Assembly: GCF_019237615.1 (NCBI RefSeq)
Contig: NZ_JAFAGT010000039.1
Coordinates: 1 to 56,085 of the forward strand
Length of the DNA: 56,085 nucleotides
From: Roseateles sp.
Lineage (GTDB): Bacteria > Pseudomonadota > Gammaproteobacteria > Burkholderiales > Burkholderiaceae_C
Direction of reading: 5' to 3'
The number at the start of each line of letters is the position of its first letter. Within the stretch, counting starts at the first letter, position 1. A program made the translations under genes and the position numbers. Below, one piece after another: positions 1-9,419 of the stretch. Under the pieces are notes generated by a model. It was not told where the DNA came from and made no database searches. It saw only the letters and a program-made list of their open reading frames with translations.

Positions 1-147
1 GACAAGGAAATGGTCATGCCCGGCGACAACGTCGGCATCACCGTGAAGCTGATCGCCCCCATCGCGATGGAGCAGGGCCTGCGCTTCGCCATCCGTGAAG
101 GTGGCCGCACCGTCGGTTCGGGCGTCGTCGCCACGATCCTCGAGTAA
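1..147 (+). CDS. tuf: Elongation factor Tu, C-terminal end (partial)
   Basis: The window opens in frame inside this gene; the last 48 codons are visible, ending in TAA. The residues [18 protein letters not shown] and [17 protein letters not shown] are the conserved end of domain 3 of EF-Tu, the GTPase that delivers aminoacyl-tRNA to the ribosome. It lies 66 bp upstream of rpsJ, the usual proteobacterial order in which fusA and tuf precede the S10 operon. Everything upstream is outside the window. Confidence 0.97.
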   Translation, partial: DKEMVMPGDNVGITVKLIAPIAMEQGLRFAIREGGRTVGSGVVATILE

Positions 148-213
148 TCACGGCGTGACGTGCGTCGGGCGGCTGCCGCCCGACGCTCACCACCTGCTCT
201 TTAAGGAACCGTC

Positions 214-525
214 ATGCAAAAGCAAAAGATCCGCATCCGCCTGAAGGCGTTTGATTACAAGCTGATCGACCAGTCGGCTCTCGAGATCGTCGAGACCGCC
301 AAGCGCACCGGCGCCATCGTCAAGGGTCCCGTGCCCCTGCCGACGCGCATGGAACGTTTCGACATCCTGCGTTCGCCGCACGTCAACAAGACCAGCCGCG
401 ACCAGTTCGAGATCCGCACCCACCAGCGCCTGATGGACATCGTCGACCCGACCGACAAGACGGTCGATGCGCTGATGAAGCTCGACCTGCCCGCGGGCGT
501 CGACGTCGAGATCAAGCTGCAGTAA
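214..525 (+). CDS. rpsJ: 30S ribosomal protein S10
   Basis: 103 residues, the full length of the family. It holds the S10 signature around [18 protein letters not shown] and ends in VEIKLQ. S10 sits in the head of the small subunit and also acts as NusE in antitermination and transcription-translation coupling. An AAGGA ribosome site lies 6 bases before the ATG. The 261-bp gap to rplC, with two strong hairpins, suggests that rpsJ is mostly co-transcribed with tuf rather than with the rest of the S10 operon. Confidence 0.98.
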   Translation: MQKQKIRIRLKAFDYKLIDQSALEIVETAKRTGAIVKGPVPLPTRMERFDILRSPHVNKTSRDQFEIRTHQRLMDIVDPTDKTVDALMKLDLPAGVDVEIKLQ

Positions 526-529
526 TTTC

Positions 530-586
530 CAGGCCTTCGGGCCTGTGAACCGCAGGCCCCGGCCCTGTCTCGACAGGCCGGGGCCT
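530..586 (+). terminator. Two hairpins downstream of rpsJ
   Basis: The first is a perfect CAGGCC-TTCG-GGCCTG hairpin at 530-545 with a UUCG tetraloop. The second, at 554-586, pairs AGGCCCCGGCC with GGCCGGGGCCT-like bases. Neither is followed by a clear U-run, so they may be attenuators, RNA-stability elements or weak terminators rather than a full stop between rpsJ and rplC. Confidence 0.45.
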
Positions 587-615
587 AATTCATTGAGCTG
601 CGTGAGGTCTGCTGC

Positions 616-645
616 TTGCATCGGGAGTATCCCGCAGGCTATACT
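616..645 (+). promoter_or_regulatory. Sigma-70-type promoter for the rplC-rpsQ unit
   Basis: TTGCAT (616-621) and TATACT (640-645) are separated by 18 bp, a good match to the housekeeping consensus. Transcription would start near 652, giving a leader of about 135 nt before rplC. That leader contains a GCGCCGC-TTCG-GCGGTGC-type hairpin near 690-710. In enteric bacteria the S10 leader lies upstream of rpsJ and is bound by L4; here the long leader lies upstream of rplC. Confidence 0.65.
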
Positions 646-786
646 CGCCAGCTTTCCCGGGTCGGCTATGCCTGCCCGGAATTCGCGTGGCGCCGCTTCG
701 GCGGTGCTGCAAGGTCAGCCCGGCCAATCGATGTCGGGTGTTCGTAATGGCTTCGGTCGCGAGAGTGGCTGGGGCTGGAGAAAAAC

Positions 787-1458
787 ATGAGTCTGAGCAA
801 CCGTCTCGGTTTGCTGGGCCGCAAGGTGGGCATGATGCGCATCTTCACGGACGATGGCGATGCCATTCCCGTGACGGTGCTGGACGTGTCCAACAATCGC
901 GTGACCCAGGTCAAGACCCAAGAGACCGACGGCTACAGCGCCATCCAGGTGGCGTTCGGTGCGCGCAAAGCTTCGCGCGTGACCAAGCCGGAAGCCGGCC
1001 ACCTCGCCAAGGCGGGTGTCGAAGCCGGTCGCATCCTCAAGGAATTCCGCGTCGAAGCCGACGTCGCCGCCCAGTACCAAGCTGGCGCGACCGTCCCGGT
1101 GACGCTGTTCGCCGCTGGCCAGCTGGTCGACGTGCAGGGTACGTCCATCGGTAAGGGCTACGCCGGCACCATCAAGCGCCACAACTTCAGCTCGCAGCGC
1201 GCGTCGCACGGTAACAGCCGTTCGCACAACGTGCCGGGCTCGATCTCGATGGCGCAAGATCCGGGTCGCGTGTTCCCGGGCAAGAAGATGACCGGCCACA
1301 TGGGCGACGAGACCGTCACCACCCAGAACCTGGACATCGTGCGCGTTGACGAAGCCCGTCAACTGCTGCTGGTCCGCGGTGCGGTGCCGGGTGCCAAGAA
1401 CGGCCACGTGGTCGTTCGCCCCGCCGTCAAGGTCAAGATCAAGAAGGGAGCCAACTGA
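787..1458 (+). CDS. rplC: 50S ribosomal protein L3
   Basis: 223 residues. The N-terminus reads [14 protein letters not shown] and the central loop [20 protein letters not shown] leads into [15 protein letters not shown], the loop that reaches the peptidyl-transferase centre and carries the Gln methylated by PrmB in relatives. GGAG lies 6 bases before the ATG. The TGA stop overlaps the rplD start by one base (TGATG), so translation of the two is probably coupled. Confidence 0.98.
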   Translation: MSLSNRLGLLGRKVGMMRIFTDDGDAIPVTVLDVSNNRVTQVKTQETDGYSAIQVAFGARKASRVTKPEAGHLAKAGVEAGRILKEFRVEADVAAQYQAGATVPVTLFAAGQLVDVQGTSIGKGYAGTIKRHNFSSQRASHGNSRSHNVPGSISMAQDPGRVFPGKKMTGHMGDETVTTQNLDIVRVDEARQLLLVRGAVPGAKNGHVVVRPAVKVKIKKGAN

Positions 1459-2078
1459 TGCAGCTCGAGCTCCTGAACGAGCAGGGTCAGGCCACCTCCA
1501 AGGTGGACGCGCCTGACACCGTCTTCGCTCGCGACTACAACGAAGCCCTGGTGCACCAGGTGGTCGTGGCCTTCCAGGCCAACGCCCGCCAAGGCACCCG
1601 CGCCCAGAAGGACCGTGAACAGGTCCATCACTCGACCAAGAAGCCCTTCCGCCAGAAGGGTACCGGCCGCGCTCGCGCCGGTATGACCTCGTCGCCGCTG
1701 TGGCGCGGGGGCGGTCGCATCTTCCCGAACATGCCTGACGAGAACTTCTCGCACAAGCTGAACAAGAAGATGTACCGCGCCGGCATGGCCGCGATCCTGT
1801 CGCAGCTGGCCCGTGAAGGCCGCCTGGCTGTGGTGGATTCGATCTCGGTCGAAGCCCCCAAGACCAAGCTGCTGGCCGCCAAGTTCAAGGCCATGGGCCT
1901 GGACTCGGTGATGGTCATTTCCGACATCGTCGACGACAACCTCGCACTGGCCTCGCGCAATCTGGCCAATGTGCTCGTCGTCGAGCCGCGCTACGCCGAC
2001 CCGCTGTCCCTCGTCTTCTACAAGAAGGTGCTGGTGACCAAGGCTGCGGTCGAGCAACTCAAGGAGATGCTGGCATGA
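1458..2078 (+). CDS. rplD: 50S ribosomal protein L4
   Basis: 206 residues, the normal length. The conserved extended loop [17 protein letters not shown] and [13 protein letters not shown] lines the exit tunnel. In enteric bacteria L4 represses its own S10 operon at transcription and translation; whether it does so here, where the leader precedes rplC, cannot be told from sequence alone. It overlaps both neighbours (1 base with rplC, 4 bases ATGA with rplW). Confidence 0.98.
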   Translation: MQLELLNEQGQATSKVDAPDTVFARDYNEALVHQVVVAFQANARQGTRAQKDREQVHHSTKKPFRQKGTGRARAGMTSSPLWRGGGRIFPNMPDENFSHKLNKKMYRAGMAAILSQLAREGRLAVVDSISVEAPKTKLLAAKFKAMGLDSVMVISDIVDDNLALASRNLANVLVVEPRYADPLSLVFYKKVLVTKAAVEQLKEMLA

Positions 2079-2389
2079 GCGCCCCCAAGTTTGCTGAAGG
2101 CCGTTTGGCCCAGGTGCTGCTCGCGCCCATCGTGTCCGAGAAGGCCACGCAAGTCGCCGAGAAGCACAACCAGGTCCTGTTCAAGGTCCTGCGCGACGCC
2201 ACCAAGCCCGAGATCAAGGCTGCCGTTGAACTGATGTTCAAGGTCGAGGTCGAGTCGGTCAACGTCGTCCAGGTCAAGGGCAAGACCAAGCGCTTCGGTG
2301 GCCGTGCCGGCCGCCGCGACCATGTCAAGAAGGCCTACGTGGCCCTCAAGGCTGGTCAAGAGCTCAATTTCTCCGGGGAGGCCGCGTAA
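2075..2389 (+). CDS. rplW: 50S ribosomal protein L23
   Basis: 104 residues, with [22 protein letters not shown] near the N-terminus and the flexible loop [22 protein letters not shown]23 sits at the tunnel exit and is the docking site for trigger factor and signal recognition particle. It starts in a 4-base ATGA overlap with rplD and its TAA abuts the rplB ATG directly. Confidence 0.98.
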   Translation: MSAPKFAEGRLAQVLLAPIVSEKATQVAEKHNQVLFKVLRDATKPEIKAAVELMFKVEVESVNVVQVKGKTKRFGGRAGRRDHVKKAYVALKAGQELNFSGEAA

Positions 2390-3214
2390 ATGGCCATCGT
2401 CAAAGTCAAGCCTACTTCGCCCGGTCGCCGTGGCGTCGTCAAGGTGGTGCACAAGCACCTGCACAAGGGCGCGCCCCATGCAGCTTTGCTTGAGCCGCAA
2501 ATCCAGAACTCCGGCCGCAACAACAACGGTCACATCACGATTCGCCACAAGGGCGGTGGTCACAAGCACCACTACCGCGTGGTCGACTTCAAGCGCAACA
2601 AGGACGGCATTCCGGCCAAGGTCGAGACCATCGAGTACGACCCCAACCGCACTGCCCACATTGCGCTGGTGTGCTACGCCGACGGCGAGCGCCGCTACGT
2701 GATCGCTCCGCGCGGTCTGGAAGTGGGCGCGACCATCCTGAGCGGCTCTGAAGCGCCGATCAAGGCCGGCAACACGCTGCCCATCCGCAACATCCCGGTG
2801 GGTTCGACCATCCACTGCATCGAGCTGCAGCCTGGCAAGGGTGCCCAGATGATCCGTTCGGCCGGCACCTCCGCTGTCCTGATGGCTCGTGAAGGCGTCT
2901 ACGCCCAGATCCGTCTGCGCTCCGGCGAAGTCCGCCGTGTGCACATCGACTGCCGCGCCACCATCGGTGAAGTGAGCAACGAAGAGCACAGCCTGCGCCA
3001 GTACGGCAAGGCCGGTGCGATCCGCTGGAAGGGTGTCCGCCCGACCGTTCGCGGTGTGGCGATGAACCCGGTGGATCACCCGCACGGTGGTGGCGAAGGC
3101 CGCACTGGCGAGGGTCAGGTCCCCGTGTCGCCGTGGAACACCCTGACGAAGGGCTACCGCACTCGCAACAACAAGCGCACGCAGACGTTCATCGTCTCGC
3201 GTCGCAAGAAGTAA
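2390..3214 (+). CDS. rplB: 50S ribosomal protein L2
   Basis: 274 residues, full length. The C-terminal [17 protein letters not shown] motif, containing the histidine implicated in peptidyl transfer and subunit association, is intact, and the basic tail ends in FIVSRRKK. It is a primary 23S rRNA-binding protein. There is no gap to rplW; the ribosome site lies in the GGGGAGG at the end of rplW. Confidence 0.98.
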   Translation: MAIVKVKPTSPGRRGVVKVVHKHLHKGAPHAALLEPQIQNSGRNNNGHITIRHKGGGHKHHYRVVDFKRNKDGIPAKVETIEYDPNRTAHIALVCYADGERRYVIAPRGLEVGATILSGSEAPIKAGNTLPIRNIPVGSTIHCIELQPGKGAQMIRSAGTSAVLMAREGVYAQIRLRSGEVRRVHIDCRATIGEVSNEEHSLRQYGKAGAIRWKGVRPTVRGVAMNPVDHPHGGGEGRTGEGQVPVSPWNTLTKGYRTRNNKRTQTFIVSRRKK

Positions 3215-3224
3215 GGGCTAGGCC

Positions 3225-3503
3225 ATGACTCGTTCGCTGAAGAAGGGCCCCTTCGTTGACCACCACCTGCAGGCCAAGGTCGACAAGGCAGTTGCCATCA
3301 AAGACAAGAAGCCCATCAAGACCTGGTCGCGCCGCTCGACGATCCTGCCCGAGTTCATCGGTCTGACGATCGCCGTGCACAACGGCAAGCAGCACGTGCC
3401 GGTCTATGTGTCCGACCAGATGGTTGGCCACAAGCTGGGTGAATTCGCACTGACCCGCACCTTCAAGGGCCACCCGGCCGACAAGAAGGCCGGGAAGAAG
3501 TAA
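3225..3503 (+). CDS. rpsS: 30S ribosomal protein S19
   Basis: 92 residues beginning [14 protein letters not shown], with the family core [20 protein letters not shown] and [18 protein letters not shown]19 binds 16S rRNA in the head, close to the A-site finger and S13. It lies 10 bp after rplB in the same direction. Confidence 0.98.
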   Translation: MTRSLKKGPFVDHHLQAKVDKAVAIKDKKPIKTWSRRSTILPEFIGLTIAVHNGKQHVPVYVSDQMVGHKLGEFALTRTFKGHPADKKAGKK

Positions 3504-3515
3504 GGACTGGAGACG

Positions 3516-3845
3516 ATGGAAACCAAAGCAATCGTCCGTGGCGTCCGCCTGTCGTGTGACAAGGGCCGCCTCGTGGCCGACATGATCCGCGGCAAGAAGG
3601 TGGATCACGCCCTCAACATCCTGACCTTCACCCAGAAGAAGGCCGCCTTGATCATCAAGAAGGCGCTGGAAAGCGCCATCGCCAACGCCGAGCACAACGA
3701 CGGCGCGGACATCGATGAACTCAAGGTCACCTCGATCTACGTCGAACAGGGTGCCACGCTGAAGCGCTTCTCGGCTCGCGCCAAGGGCCGCGGCAACCGC
3801 ATCAGCAAGCCCACGTGCCACATCTTCGTGGCCGTCGGCAACTAA
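3516..3845 (+). CDS. rplV: 50S ribosomal protein L22
   Basis: 109 residues. It has the N-terminal [18 protein letters not shown] segment and the long beta-hairpin [18 protein letters not shown], which lines the exit tunnel near the macrolide and stalling site. Length and spacing are standard for the S10 operon. Confidence 0.98.
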   Translation: METKAIVRGVRLSCDKGRLVADMIRGKKVDHALNILTFTQKKAALIIKKALESAIANAEHNDGADIDELKVTSIYVEQGATLKRFSARAKGRGNRISKPTCHIFVAVGN

Positions 3846-3860
3846 GGCGCAAGGAAGACT

Positions 3861-4721
3861 ATGGGACAGAAAATCCATCCGGTTGGCTTCCGCCTTCCCG
3901 TCACCCGCAACTGGGCTTCGCGCTGGTACGCGAACAACCAGAACTTCGCCACGATGCTGGCCGAAGATCTGCAAGTTCGTGACTACCTGAAGGCCAAGCT
4001 CAAGAATGCCGCCGTCTCGCGCATCCTGATCGAGCGCCCCGCCAAGAACGCCCGCATCACGATCTTCTCGGCTCGTCCGGGCGTCGTGATCGGCAAGAAG
4101 GGCGAGGACATCGAGGCCCTGAAGGCTGAGTTGACCAAGCGTCTGGGCGTGCCCGTCGCCGTCAACATCGAGGAAGTGCGCAAGCCTGAGGTCGATGCTC
4201 AGCTGATCGCCGACTCGATCACGCAGCAGCTCGAGAAGCGCATCATGTTCCGCCGCGCAATGAAGCGCGCGATGCAGAACGCCATGCGTCTGGGTGCTCA
4301 GGGCATCAAGATCATGAGCGCCGGTCGTCTGAACGGCATCGAGATCGCTCGCACCGAGTGGTATCGCGAAGGTCGTGTGCCCCTGCACACGCTGAAGGCC
4401 GACATCGACTACGGCTTCTCCGAGGCCAAGACCACCTATGGCGTCATCGGCGTCAAGGTCTGGGTCTACCGCGGTGACCGCCTGGCCAACGGCGAGGCCC
4501 CCGTCATCAACACCCCCGCTGGCGCCGAAGACGATCGTCGCCCGCGCCGCAACGCCCGTCCGGGCGCTCCCGGTGGCCGTGGCCGCCCGGGTGGCGACCG
4601 TGGCCCGCGTGACGGAGCAGACCAGCCCGCTGCCGCCGCCCCCACGGGTGACGCAGCCAAGCCCGCCGGCAAGCGCGTGATCCGCAAGGCTCCCGCCGCC
4701 GGTGAGGCCAAAGGAGAATAA
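3861..4721 (+). CDS. rpsC: 30S ribosomal protein S3 with long basic C-terminal tail
   Basis: 286 residues, about 50 longer than the 233-residue E. coli protein. Residues 1-215 hold the KH domain with its [11 protein letters not shown] loop and the C-terminal S3 domain ending near [14 protein letters not shown]. After about residue 220 comes a low-complexity tail rich in Arg, Gly, Ala and Pro ([20 protein letters not shown]). S3 lies at the mRNA entry channel and contributes to mRNA unwinding. Long tails of this type occur in betaproteobacterial S3; the tail probably touches rRNA or mRNA. Confidence 0.98.
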   Translation: MGQKIHPVGFRLPVTRNWASRWYANNQNFATMLAEDLQVRDYLKAKLKNAAVSRILIERPAKNARITIFSARPGVVIGKKGEDIEALKAELTKRLGVPVAVNIEEVRKPEVDAQLIADSITQQLEKRIMFRRAMKRAMQNAMRLGAQGIKIMSAGRLNGIEIARTEWYREGRVPLHTLKADIDYGFSEAKTTYGVIGVKVWVYRGDRLANGEAPVINTPAGAEDDRRPRRNARPGAPGGRGRPGGDRGPRDGADQPAAAAPTGDAAKPAGKRVIRKAPAAGEAKGE

Positions 4722-4723
4722 AC

Positions 4724-5140
4724 ATGCTGCAACCTAATCGTCGCAAGTACCGCAAGGAGCAGAAGGGCCGCAACACCGGTGTTGCGACCCGCGGTGCTGC
4801 GGTGTCTTTCGGTGACTTCGGCCTGAAGGCCACGGAGCGCGGCCGCCTGACGGCCCGCCAGATCGAGGCGGCTCGCCGCGCGATCTCGCGCCACATCAAG
4901 CGTGGCGGCCGGATCTTCATCCGCATCTTCCCGGACAAGCCCATCTCGCAAAAGCCTGCCGAAGTCCGTATGGGTAACGGCAAGGGCAACCCGGAGTACT
5001 ACGTGGCTGAGATCCAGCCCGGCAAGGTGCTCTACGAGATCAACGGCGTGCCGGAAGAGCTGGCCCGCGAGGCGTTCACGCTGGCCGCTGCCAAGCTGCC
5101 GCTGCGTTGCACCTTCGTGGCCCGCCAGGTCGGTACCTGA
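4724..5140 (+). CDS. rplP: 50S ribosomal protein L16
   Basis: 138 residues, starting [17 protein letters not shown] and containing [32 protein letters not shown] core residues and the closing [11 protein letters not shown]16 binds between the A site and 5S rRNA. It follows rpsC by two bases, so coupled translation is likely. Confidence 0.98.
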   Translation: MLQPNRRKYRKEQKGRNTGVATRGAAVSFGDFGLKATERGRLTARQIEAARRAISRHIKRGGRIFIRIFPDKPISQKPAEVRMGNGKGNPEYYVAEIQPGKVLYEINGVPEELAREAFTLAAAKLPLRCTFVARQVGT

Positions 5141-5151
5141 GGAAGGACACC

Positions 5152-5352
5152 ATGAAAGCAACTGAACTCCGCGCCAAGGACGTCGCTGCCCTCGAGAAGG
5201 AAGTGACCGACCTGCTGAAGGCCCACTTCGGCCTGCGCATGCAAAAGGCTACTCAGCAGCTGACCAACCACAGCCAGCTGGGCAAGACCCGCCGCGACAT
5301 CGCTCGTGCCAAGACTGTCCTGGCCGAGAAGAAGAAGGAGGCCACGAAATGA
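5152..5352 (+). CDS. rpmC: 50S ribosomal protein L29
   Basis: 66 residues forming two predicted helices. It starts [18 protein letters not shown] and has the signature [20 protein letters not shown] followed by [12 protein letters not shown]29 borders the tunnel exit beside L23. I chose the ATG at 5152 because GGAAGGA lies just upstream; a frame-open extension into rplP has no ribosome site. The stop overlaps rpsQ by 4 bases. Confidence 0.97.
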   Translation: MKATELRAKDVAALEKEVTDLLKAHFGLRMQKATQQLTNHSQLGKTRRDIARAKTVLAEKKKEATK

Positions 5353-5618
5353 CTGAGGCCCAAGTGAAGAACACCCGCACCCTGGTGGGGCGCGTGGTCA
5401 GCGACAAGCGTGCCAAGACGGTCACCGTCCTGGTCGAGCGTCGCGCCAAGCACGAGCTCTACGGCAAGATCGTGGCCCGTTCCCGCAAGTATCACGCCCA
5501 CGACGAAAAGGGCGAGTACAAGATGGGTGACGTCGTCGAGATCAGCGAAGGCCGTCCGATCTCCAAGACCAAGAGCTGGGTCGTGACCCGCCTGGTCGAG
5601 AAGGCTGAGATCGTCTAA
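5349..5618 (+). CDS. rpsQ: 30S ribosomal protein S17
   Basis: 89 residues with the OB-fold signature [19 protein letters not shown] and the closing core [19 protein letters not shown]17 is a primary 16S rRNA-binding protein. It overlaps rpmC (ATGA) and is the last gene before an intrinsic terminator, so the S10 transcription unit appears to end here rather than run into rplN. Confidence 0.98.
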   Translation: MTEAQVKNTRTLVGRVVSDKRAKTVTVLVERRAKHELYGKIVARSRKYHAHDEKGEYKMGDVVEISEGRPISKTKSWVVTRLVEKAEIV

Positions 5619-5644
5619 AGACACCGGTCGCATGACCGCTGCAC

Positions 5645-5681
5645 AACCGGCGCGCTGGGCAACTGGCGGGCCGGTTTTTTG
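5645..5681 (+). terminator. Intrinsic terminator after rpsQ
   Basis: AACCGGC at the 5' side pairs with GCCGGTT at the 3' side across a partly paired loop, followed directly by TTTTTT. It closes the S10 unit and isolates the peroxiredoxin gene. Confidence 0.8.
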
Positions 5682-5719
5682 TTTCGAGAACCCTCATTGA
5701 CACACCGAGGAGCGACATC

Positions 5720-6229
5720 ATGATCAAGGTTGGCGACAAGCTGCCTGCAGGCAGCCTGCAGGAATTCATCGAAGTGGAAGGCGAGGGCTGCTCCCTCGGT
5801 CCCAACAGCTTCGACATCGAGAAGTCCACGGCCGGCAAGACCATCGCGATCTTCGGCCTTCCCGGCGCCTACACGCCGACCTGCTCCGCCAAGCATGTGC
5901 CCGGCTACGTCGAGGCGGCCGAAGCGCTGAAGGCGGCCGGCGTGGATGAAATCTGGTGCATCTCCGTCAACGACGCCTTCGTCATGGGCGCCTGGGGGCG
6001 CGATCAGAAGACGGCCGGCAAGGTCCGCATGATGGCCGATGGCAGCGCCGTCTTCGCCCAGGCCACCGGCCTGACGCTGGACCTGACGGCCAAGGGTATG
6101 GGTCTGCGCTCGCAGCGCTACTCCATGCTGGTCAAGGATGGTGTCGTCAAGACGCTGAACGTCGAGGGGCCGGCCAAGTTCGAGGTCAGCGACGCTGCCA
6201 CGATGCTGGGGCAGGCCAGGGCTGCCTGA
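5720..6229 (+). CDS. Peroxiredoxin, Prx5/redoxin family
   Basis: 169 residues. PGAYTPTCSAKHVPGY carries the PxxxTxxC peroxidatic site at Cys55, and ISVNDAFVMGAW is typical of the Prx5-type (glutaredoxin- or glutathione-dependent) group. Such enzymes reduce H2O2 and alkyl hydroperoxides in the cytoplasm. Cys24 and Cys80 are candidate partner cysteines; which one resolves is not clear. A GAGGAG-like site precedes the ATG. The gene sits alone between the rpsQ terminator and the rplN promoter, interrupting the usual S10-spc junction, with no sign of recent transfer. Confidence 0.93.
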   Translation: MIKVGDKLPAGSLQEFIEVEGEGCSLGPNSFDIEKSTAGKTIAIFGLPGAYTPTCSAKHVPGYVEAAEALKAAGVDEIWCISVNDAFVMGAWGRDQKTAGKVRMMADGSAVFAQATGLTLDLTAKGMGLRSQRYSMLVKDGVVKTLNVEGPAKFEVSDAATMLGQARAA

Positions 6230-6289
6230 GCAAGAGGCGCCATTGAGGGGTCGGCGACGGCCGACCTGCAAAAACTTCTGCGCCAGGCA

Positions 6290-6319
6290 TTGACGCCCCA
6301 AGGGTTCTCACTGCATAAT
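6290..6319 (+). promoter_or_regulatory. Sigma-70-type promoter for the rplN (spc) unit
   Basis: TTGACG (6290-6295) and CATAAT (6314-6319) are 18 bp apart, close to consensus. Transcription would begin near 6326, about 165 nt before rplN. A perfect GGTCGGC-GACG-GCCGACC hairpin at 6249-6266, without a U-run, lies just upstream and may end the peroxiredoxin transcript. Confidence 0.65.
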
Positions 6320-6489
6320 GCGCAGCTTCGCCGAATGCCAGTGCGCCTGTTACGCAGGCGCCCATGCTGGCTTCGGATCCGCCCTCAACCGTTGGGCAGC
6401 AAGTGGCCAAGCCGCAAGCTGTCTGACTTACGGGCCCAAGACTGACCGACGCGCAGTTCGCTGCAACTCGGGGCAAGTTGGGGACAGAC

Positions 6490-6858
6490 ATGATCCAAAT
6501 GCAATCGCGGCTTGATGTCGCGGACAACACTGGCGCGAAGTCCGTTCAGTGCATCAAGGTGCTGGGCGGCTCCAAGCGTCGCTATGCACACATTGGCGAC
6601 ATCATCAAGGTCAGCATCAAAGAAGCTGCTCCGCGTGGTCGCGTGAAGAAGGGCGAGGTCTACAGCGCTGTGGTCGTTCGCACCGCCAAGGGCGTGCGCC
6701 GCCAGGACGGCTCGCTCGTCAAGTTCGACGGCAATGCCGCCGTGCTGCTCAATGCCAAGCTGGAGCCCATCGGCACCCGCATCTTCGGCCCGGTCACGCG
6801 TGAACTGCGTACCGAGCGCTTCATGAAGATCGTGTCGCTGGCGCCCGAGGTGCTTTGA
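6490..6858 (+). CDS. rplN: 50S ribosomal protein L14
   Basis: 122 residues, starting [20 protein letters not shown] with the conserved [20 protein letters not shown] and [17 protein letters not shown]14 forms part of the subunit interface and the binding site for ribosomal silencing factor. It is the first gene of the spc unit, preceded by its own promoter. Confidence 0.98.
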   Translation: MIQMQSRLDVADNTGAKSVQCIKVLGGSKRRYAHIGDIIKVSIKEAAPRGRVKKGEVYSAVVVRTAKGVRRQDGSLVKFDGNAAVLLNAKLEPIGTRIFGPVTRELRTERFMKIVSLAPEVL

Positions 6859-6881
6859 GCCCCCACTGTCTGAGGTAAGCC

Positions 6882-7196
6882 ATGAACAAGATCCGTACCG
6901 GCGACCAGGTCATCGTGTTGACCGGCCGCGACAAGGGCAAGCGCGGCACCGTGTCCGCGCGCGCTGATGCCGACCACGTGGTGGTCGATGGCGTCAACGT
7001 CGTGAAGAAGCACGTCAAGCCCAACCCCATGAAGGGCACCACCGGCGGCGTCGTCGACAAGACCATGCCCATCCATCAATCCAACGTGGCGATCTTCAAC
7101 GCCGCCTCCGGCAAGGCCGATCGCGTGGGCATCAAGCTCGTCGACGGCAAGCGGGTGCGCGTCTACAAGTCGACCGGCGAAGAGATCAAGGCTTAA
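6882..7196 (+). CDS. rplX: 50S ribosomal protein L24
   Basis: 104 residues, starting with the KOW motif [20 protein letters not shown], followed by [17 protein letters not shown]24 is one of the two proteins that start 50S assembly. The order rplN-rplX-rplE is standard. Confidence 0.98.
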   Translation: MNKIRTGDQVIVLTGRDKGKRGTVSARADADHVVVDGVNVVKKHVKPNPMKGTTGGVVDKTMPIHQSNVAIFNAASGKADRVGIKLVDGKRVRVYKSTGEEIKA

Positions 7197-7206
7197 GAGG
7201 TCCGAC

Positions 7207-7746
7207 ATGGCTCGTCTGCAAACGCATTACCGCGAAAAAATCGTGCCCAGCCTGACTGAGAAGTTCGGCTACAAGTCGGTCATGGAAGTGCCGCGCATCA
7301 CCAAGATCACGCTCAACATGGGCGTGAGCGAGGCGGTCGCTGACAAGAAGGTCATGGACCACGCCGTCGGCGACCTGACCAAGATCGCCGGCCAGAAGCC
7401 CGTGGTCACCAAGTCCAAGAAGGCCATCGCCGGCTTCAAGATTCGCGACAACGTGCCCATCGGCGCGATGGTCACGCTGCGTGGCGTCCAGATGTACGAA
7501 TTCCTGGACCGCTTCGTGACGATCGCGCTGCCGCGCGTTCGTGACTTCCGTGGTATCTCCGGCCGCTCGTTCGACGGTCGTGGCAACTACAACATCGGCG
7601 TCAAAGAGCAAATCATCTTCCCCGAGATCGAGTACGACAAGGTGGATGCTCTGCGTGGTCTGAACATCAGCATCACGACGACTGCCAAGACGGACGACGA
7701 AGCCAAGGCTCTGCTGGCTGCGTTCAAGTTTCCGTTCAAGAACTGA
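7207..7746 (+). CDS. rplE: 50S ribosomal protein L5
   Basis: 179 residues, full length, with [39 protein letters not shown] and the C-terminal [21 protein letters not shown]5 binds 5S rRNA and forms the bridge to S13. It lies 10 bp from rplX. Confidence 0.98.
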   Translation: MARLQTHYREKIVPSLTEKFGYKSVMEVPRITKITLNMGVSEAVADKKVMDHAVGDLTKIAGQKPVVTKSKKAIAGFKIRDNVPIGAMVTLRGVQMYEFLDRFVTIALPRVRDFRGISGRSFDGRGNYNIGVKEQIIFPEIEYDKVDALRGLNISITTTAKTDDEAKALLAAFKFPFKN

Positions 7747-7754
7747 GGTGAACC

Positions 7755-8060
7755 GTGGCAAAACTCTCGATCAAACAACGTGAGCTGAAGCGCGAGGCGC
7801 TGGTCGCCAAGTTCGCCAAGAAGTACGCGGAACTCAAGGCCATCATCGACGACAGCAAGAAGTCCGAGGAAGAGCGCTACGCCGCTCGCCTTGAGCTGCA
7901 AAAGCTGCCTCGCAACGCCTACCCCAGCCGCCTGCGCAACCGCTGCGAGCTGACCGGTCGTCCGCGCGGTACCTTCCGCAAGTTCGGCCTGGCCCGTAAC
8001 AAGTTCCGTGAACTGGCCTTCAAGGGCGACATCCCCGGTGTCGTCAAGGCCAGCTGGTAA
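7755..8060 (+). CDS. rpsN: 30S ribosomal protein S14, zinc-free form
   Basis: 101 residues with a GTG start. The protein has only one cysteine ([19 protein letters not shown]), so it lacks the paired CxxC zinc ribbon of the short S14 type and is the long zinc-independent form. It ends in the conserved GVVKASW. S14 lies in the head beside S3 and S10. Confidence 0.98.
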   Translation: MAKLSIKQRELKREALVAKFAKKYAELKAIIDDSKKSEEERYAARLELQKLPRNAYPSRLRNRCELTGRPRGTFRKFGLARNKFRELAFKGDIPGVVKASW

Positions 8061-8083
8061 TCGGCTGATAGGAGAAATCGCAA

Positions 8084-8479
8084 ATGAGCATGAGTGATCC
8101 CATCGCCGATATGCTGACCCGCATCCGCAACGCGCAGATCGTCGAAAAGACCAGCGTTGCCATGCCGTCGTCCAAGCTGAAGGTGGCGATTGCCAAGGTC
8201 CTGAAGGACGAAGGCTATATCGACGACTTCGCCGTCCGCGGCGAAGCGGCCCGCCCCGAGCTGGAAATCGCGCTGAAGTATTACGCCGGTCGCCCGGTCA
8301 TCGAGCGTATCGAGCGCGTCAGCCGCCCCGGCCTGCGCATCTACAAGGGCCGCCACGACATTCCTCAGGTCATGAACGGCCTGGGCGTGGCGATTGTGAC
8401 GACCCCGCAAGGCGTCATGACGGACCGCAAGGCCCGCGCTGCCGGTATCGGCGGCGAGGTGCTCTGCTACGTCGCCTAA
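8084..8479 (+). CDS. rpsH: 30S ribosomal protein S8
   Basis: 131 residues starting [18 protein letters not shown]. The C-terminal core [20 protein letters not shown] and GGEVLCYVA matches S8. In E. coli S8 represses the spc operon by binding the rplE mRNA; the same regulator is present here, but the target site was not resolved by eye. AGGAGA precedes the start. Confidence 0.98.
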   Translation: MSMSDPIADMLTRIRNAQIVEKTSVAMPSSKLKVAIAKVLKDEGYIDDFAVRGEAARPELEIALKYYAGRPVIERIERVSRPGLRIYKGRHDIPQVMNGLGVAIVTTPQGVMTDRKARAAGIGGEVLCYVA

Positions 8480-8496
8480 GCGAAGGAGTAGGAACA

Positions 8497-9030
8497 ATGT
8501 CCCGCGTTGGAAAAATGCCGGTCAACCTCCCGCAAGGCGTGGATGTGACCGTGTCCGCTGAGACGATCAGCGTCAAGGGTTCGCTCGGCACGCTGGTGCG
8601 TGCATCGAACGGCCTTGTTACCGTCAAGAACGAAGCCGGCAAGCTGAGCTTCGTGCCCGCCAACGAATCGGCCGAAGCCGATGCGATGAGCGGCACGATG
8701 CGTGCCCTGGTGGCCAACATGGTCAACGGCGTCAGCAAGGGCTTCGAGAAGAAGCTGAACCTGGTCGGTGTGGGTTTCCGCGCCCAGGCCCAGGGTCAGA
8801 AGCTGAACCTGCAGATCGGCTTCTCCCACCCCGTGGTGAAGGACATGCCGGCCGGCATCAAGGTCGAGTGCCCGACTCAGACGGAAATCGTCATCAAGGG
8901 CGCTGACCGCCAGGTCGTCGGCCAAATCGCCGCCGAGGTGCGTGCCTTCCGTCCTCCCGAGCCTTACAAGGGCAAGGGCATCCGTTATTCGGATGAGAAG
9001 GTCACCCTCAAAGAGACCAAGAAGAAGTAA
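8497..9030 (+). CDS. rplF: 50S ribosomal protein L6
   Basis: 177 residues with the duplicated L6 fold. [17 protein letters not shown] opens the first repeat and [20 protein letters not shown] marks the C-terminal signature that contacts the sarcin-ricin loop. A good AAGGAG site lies upstream. Confidence 0.98.
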   Translation: MSRVGKMPVNLPQGVDVTVSAETISVKGSLGTLVRASNGLVTVKNEAGKLSFVPANESAEADAMSGTMRALVANMVNGVSKGFEKKLNLVGVGFRAQAQGQKLNLQIGFSHPVVKDMPAGIKVECPTQTEIVIKGADRQVVGQIAAEVRAFRPPEPYKGKGIRYSDEKVTLKETKKK

Positions 9031-9041
9031 GGAGCCGCGCC

Positions 9042-9401
9042 ATGATGACCAAGAAAGAACAACGCCTGCGTCGTTCGCGCCAGACCCGCGCTCGCATTGC
9101 GATCCAGCGCGTGGCCCGTCTGACGGTGTTCCGCTCCAACCTGCATATCTACGCCCAAGTCGTCTCGGAAGATGGCGGCCAGGTGCTGGCTGCTGCCTCC
9201 ACCGCCGAGAAGTCGGTTCGCGAACAGCTGAGCGGCAATGGCGGCAACGTCGCCGCCGCCACGCTGGTGGGCAAGCTGATTGCCGAGAAGGCGAAGGCTG
9301 CCGGCGTCGAGAAGGTCGCCTTCGACCGCGCTGGTTTCGCCTATCACGGCCGTGTCAAGGCACTGGCCGAAGCAGCCCGCGAAGCCGGCCTGCAGTTCTG
9401 A
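9042..9401 (+). CDS. rplR: 50S ribosomal protein L18
   Basis: 119 residues, with the basic N-terminus [15 protein letters not shown], the core [16 protein letters not shown] and the closing [21 protein letters not shown]18 binds 5S rRNA together with L5. It lies 11 bp from rplF. Confidence 0.98.
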   Translation: MMTKKEQRLRRSRQTRARIAIQRVARLTVFRSNLHIYAQVVSEDGGQVLAAASTAEKSVREQLSGNGGNVAAATLVGKLIAEKAKAAGVEKVAFDRAGFAYHGRVKALAEAAREAGLQF

Positions 9402-9419
9402 CGCATCAAGGAATACGAA

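Noticed and set aside
3189-4388. Long minus-strand frame over rpsS-rpsC
   Set aside because: GC-rich shadow of certain ribosomal genes; composition is His/Leu/Asp-biased with no family match.
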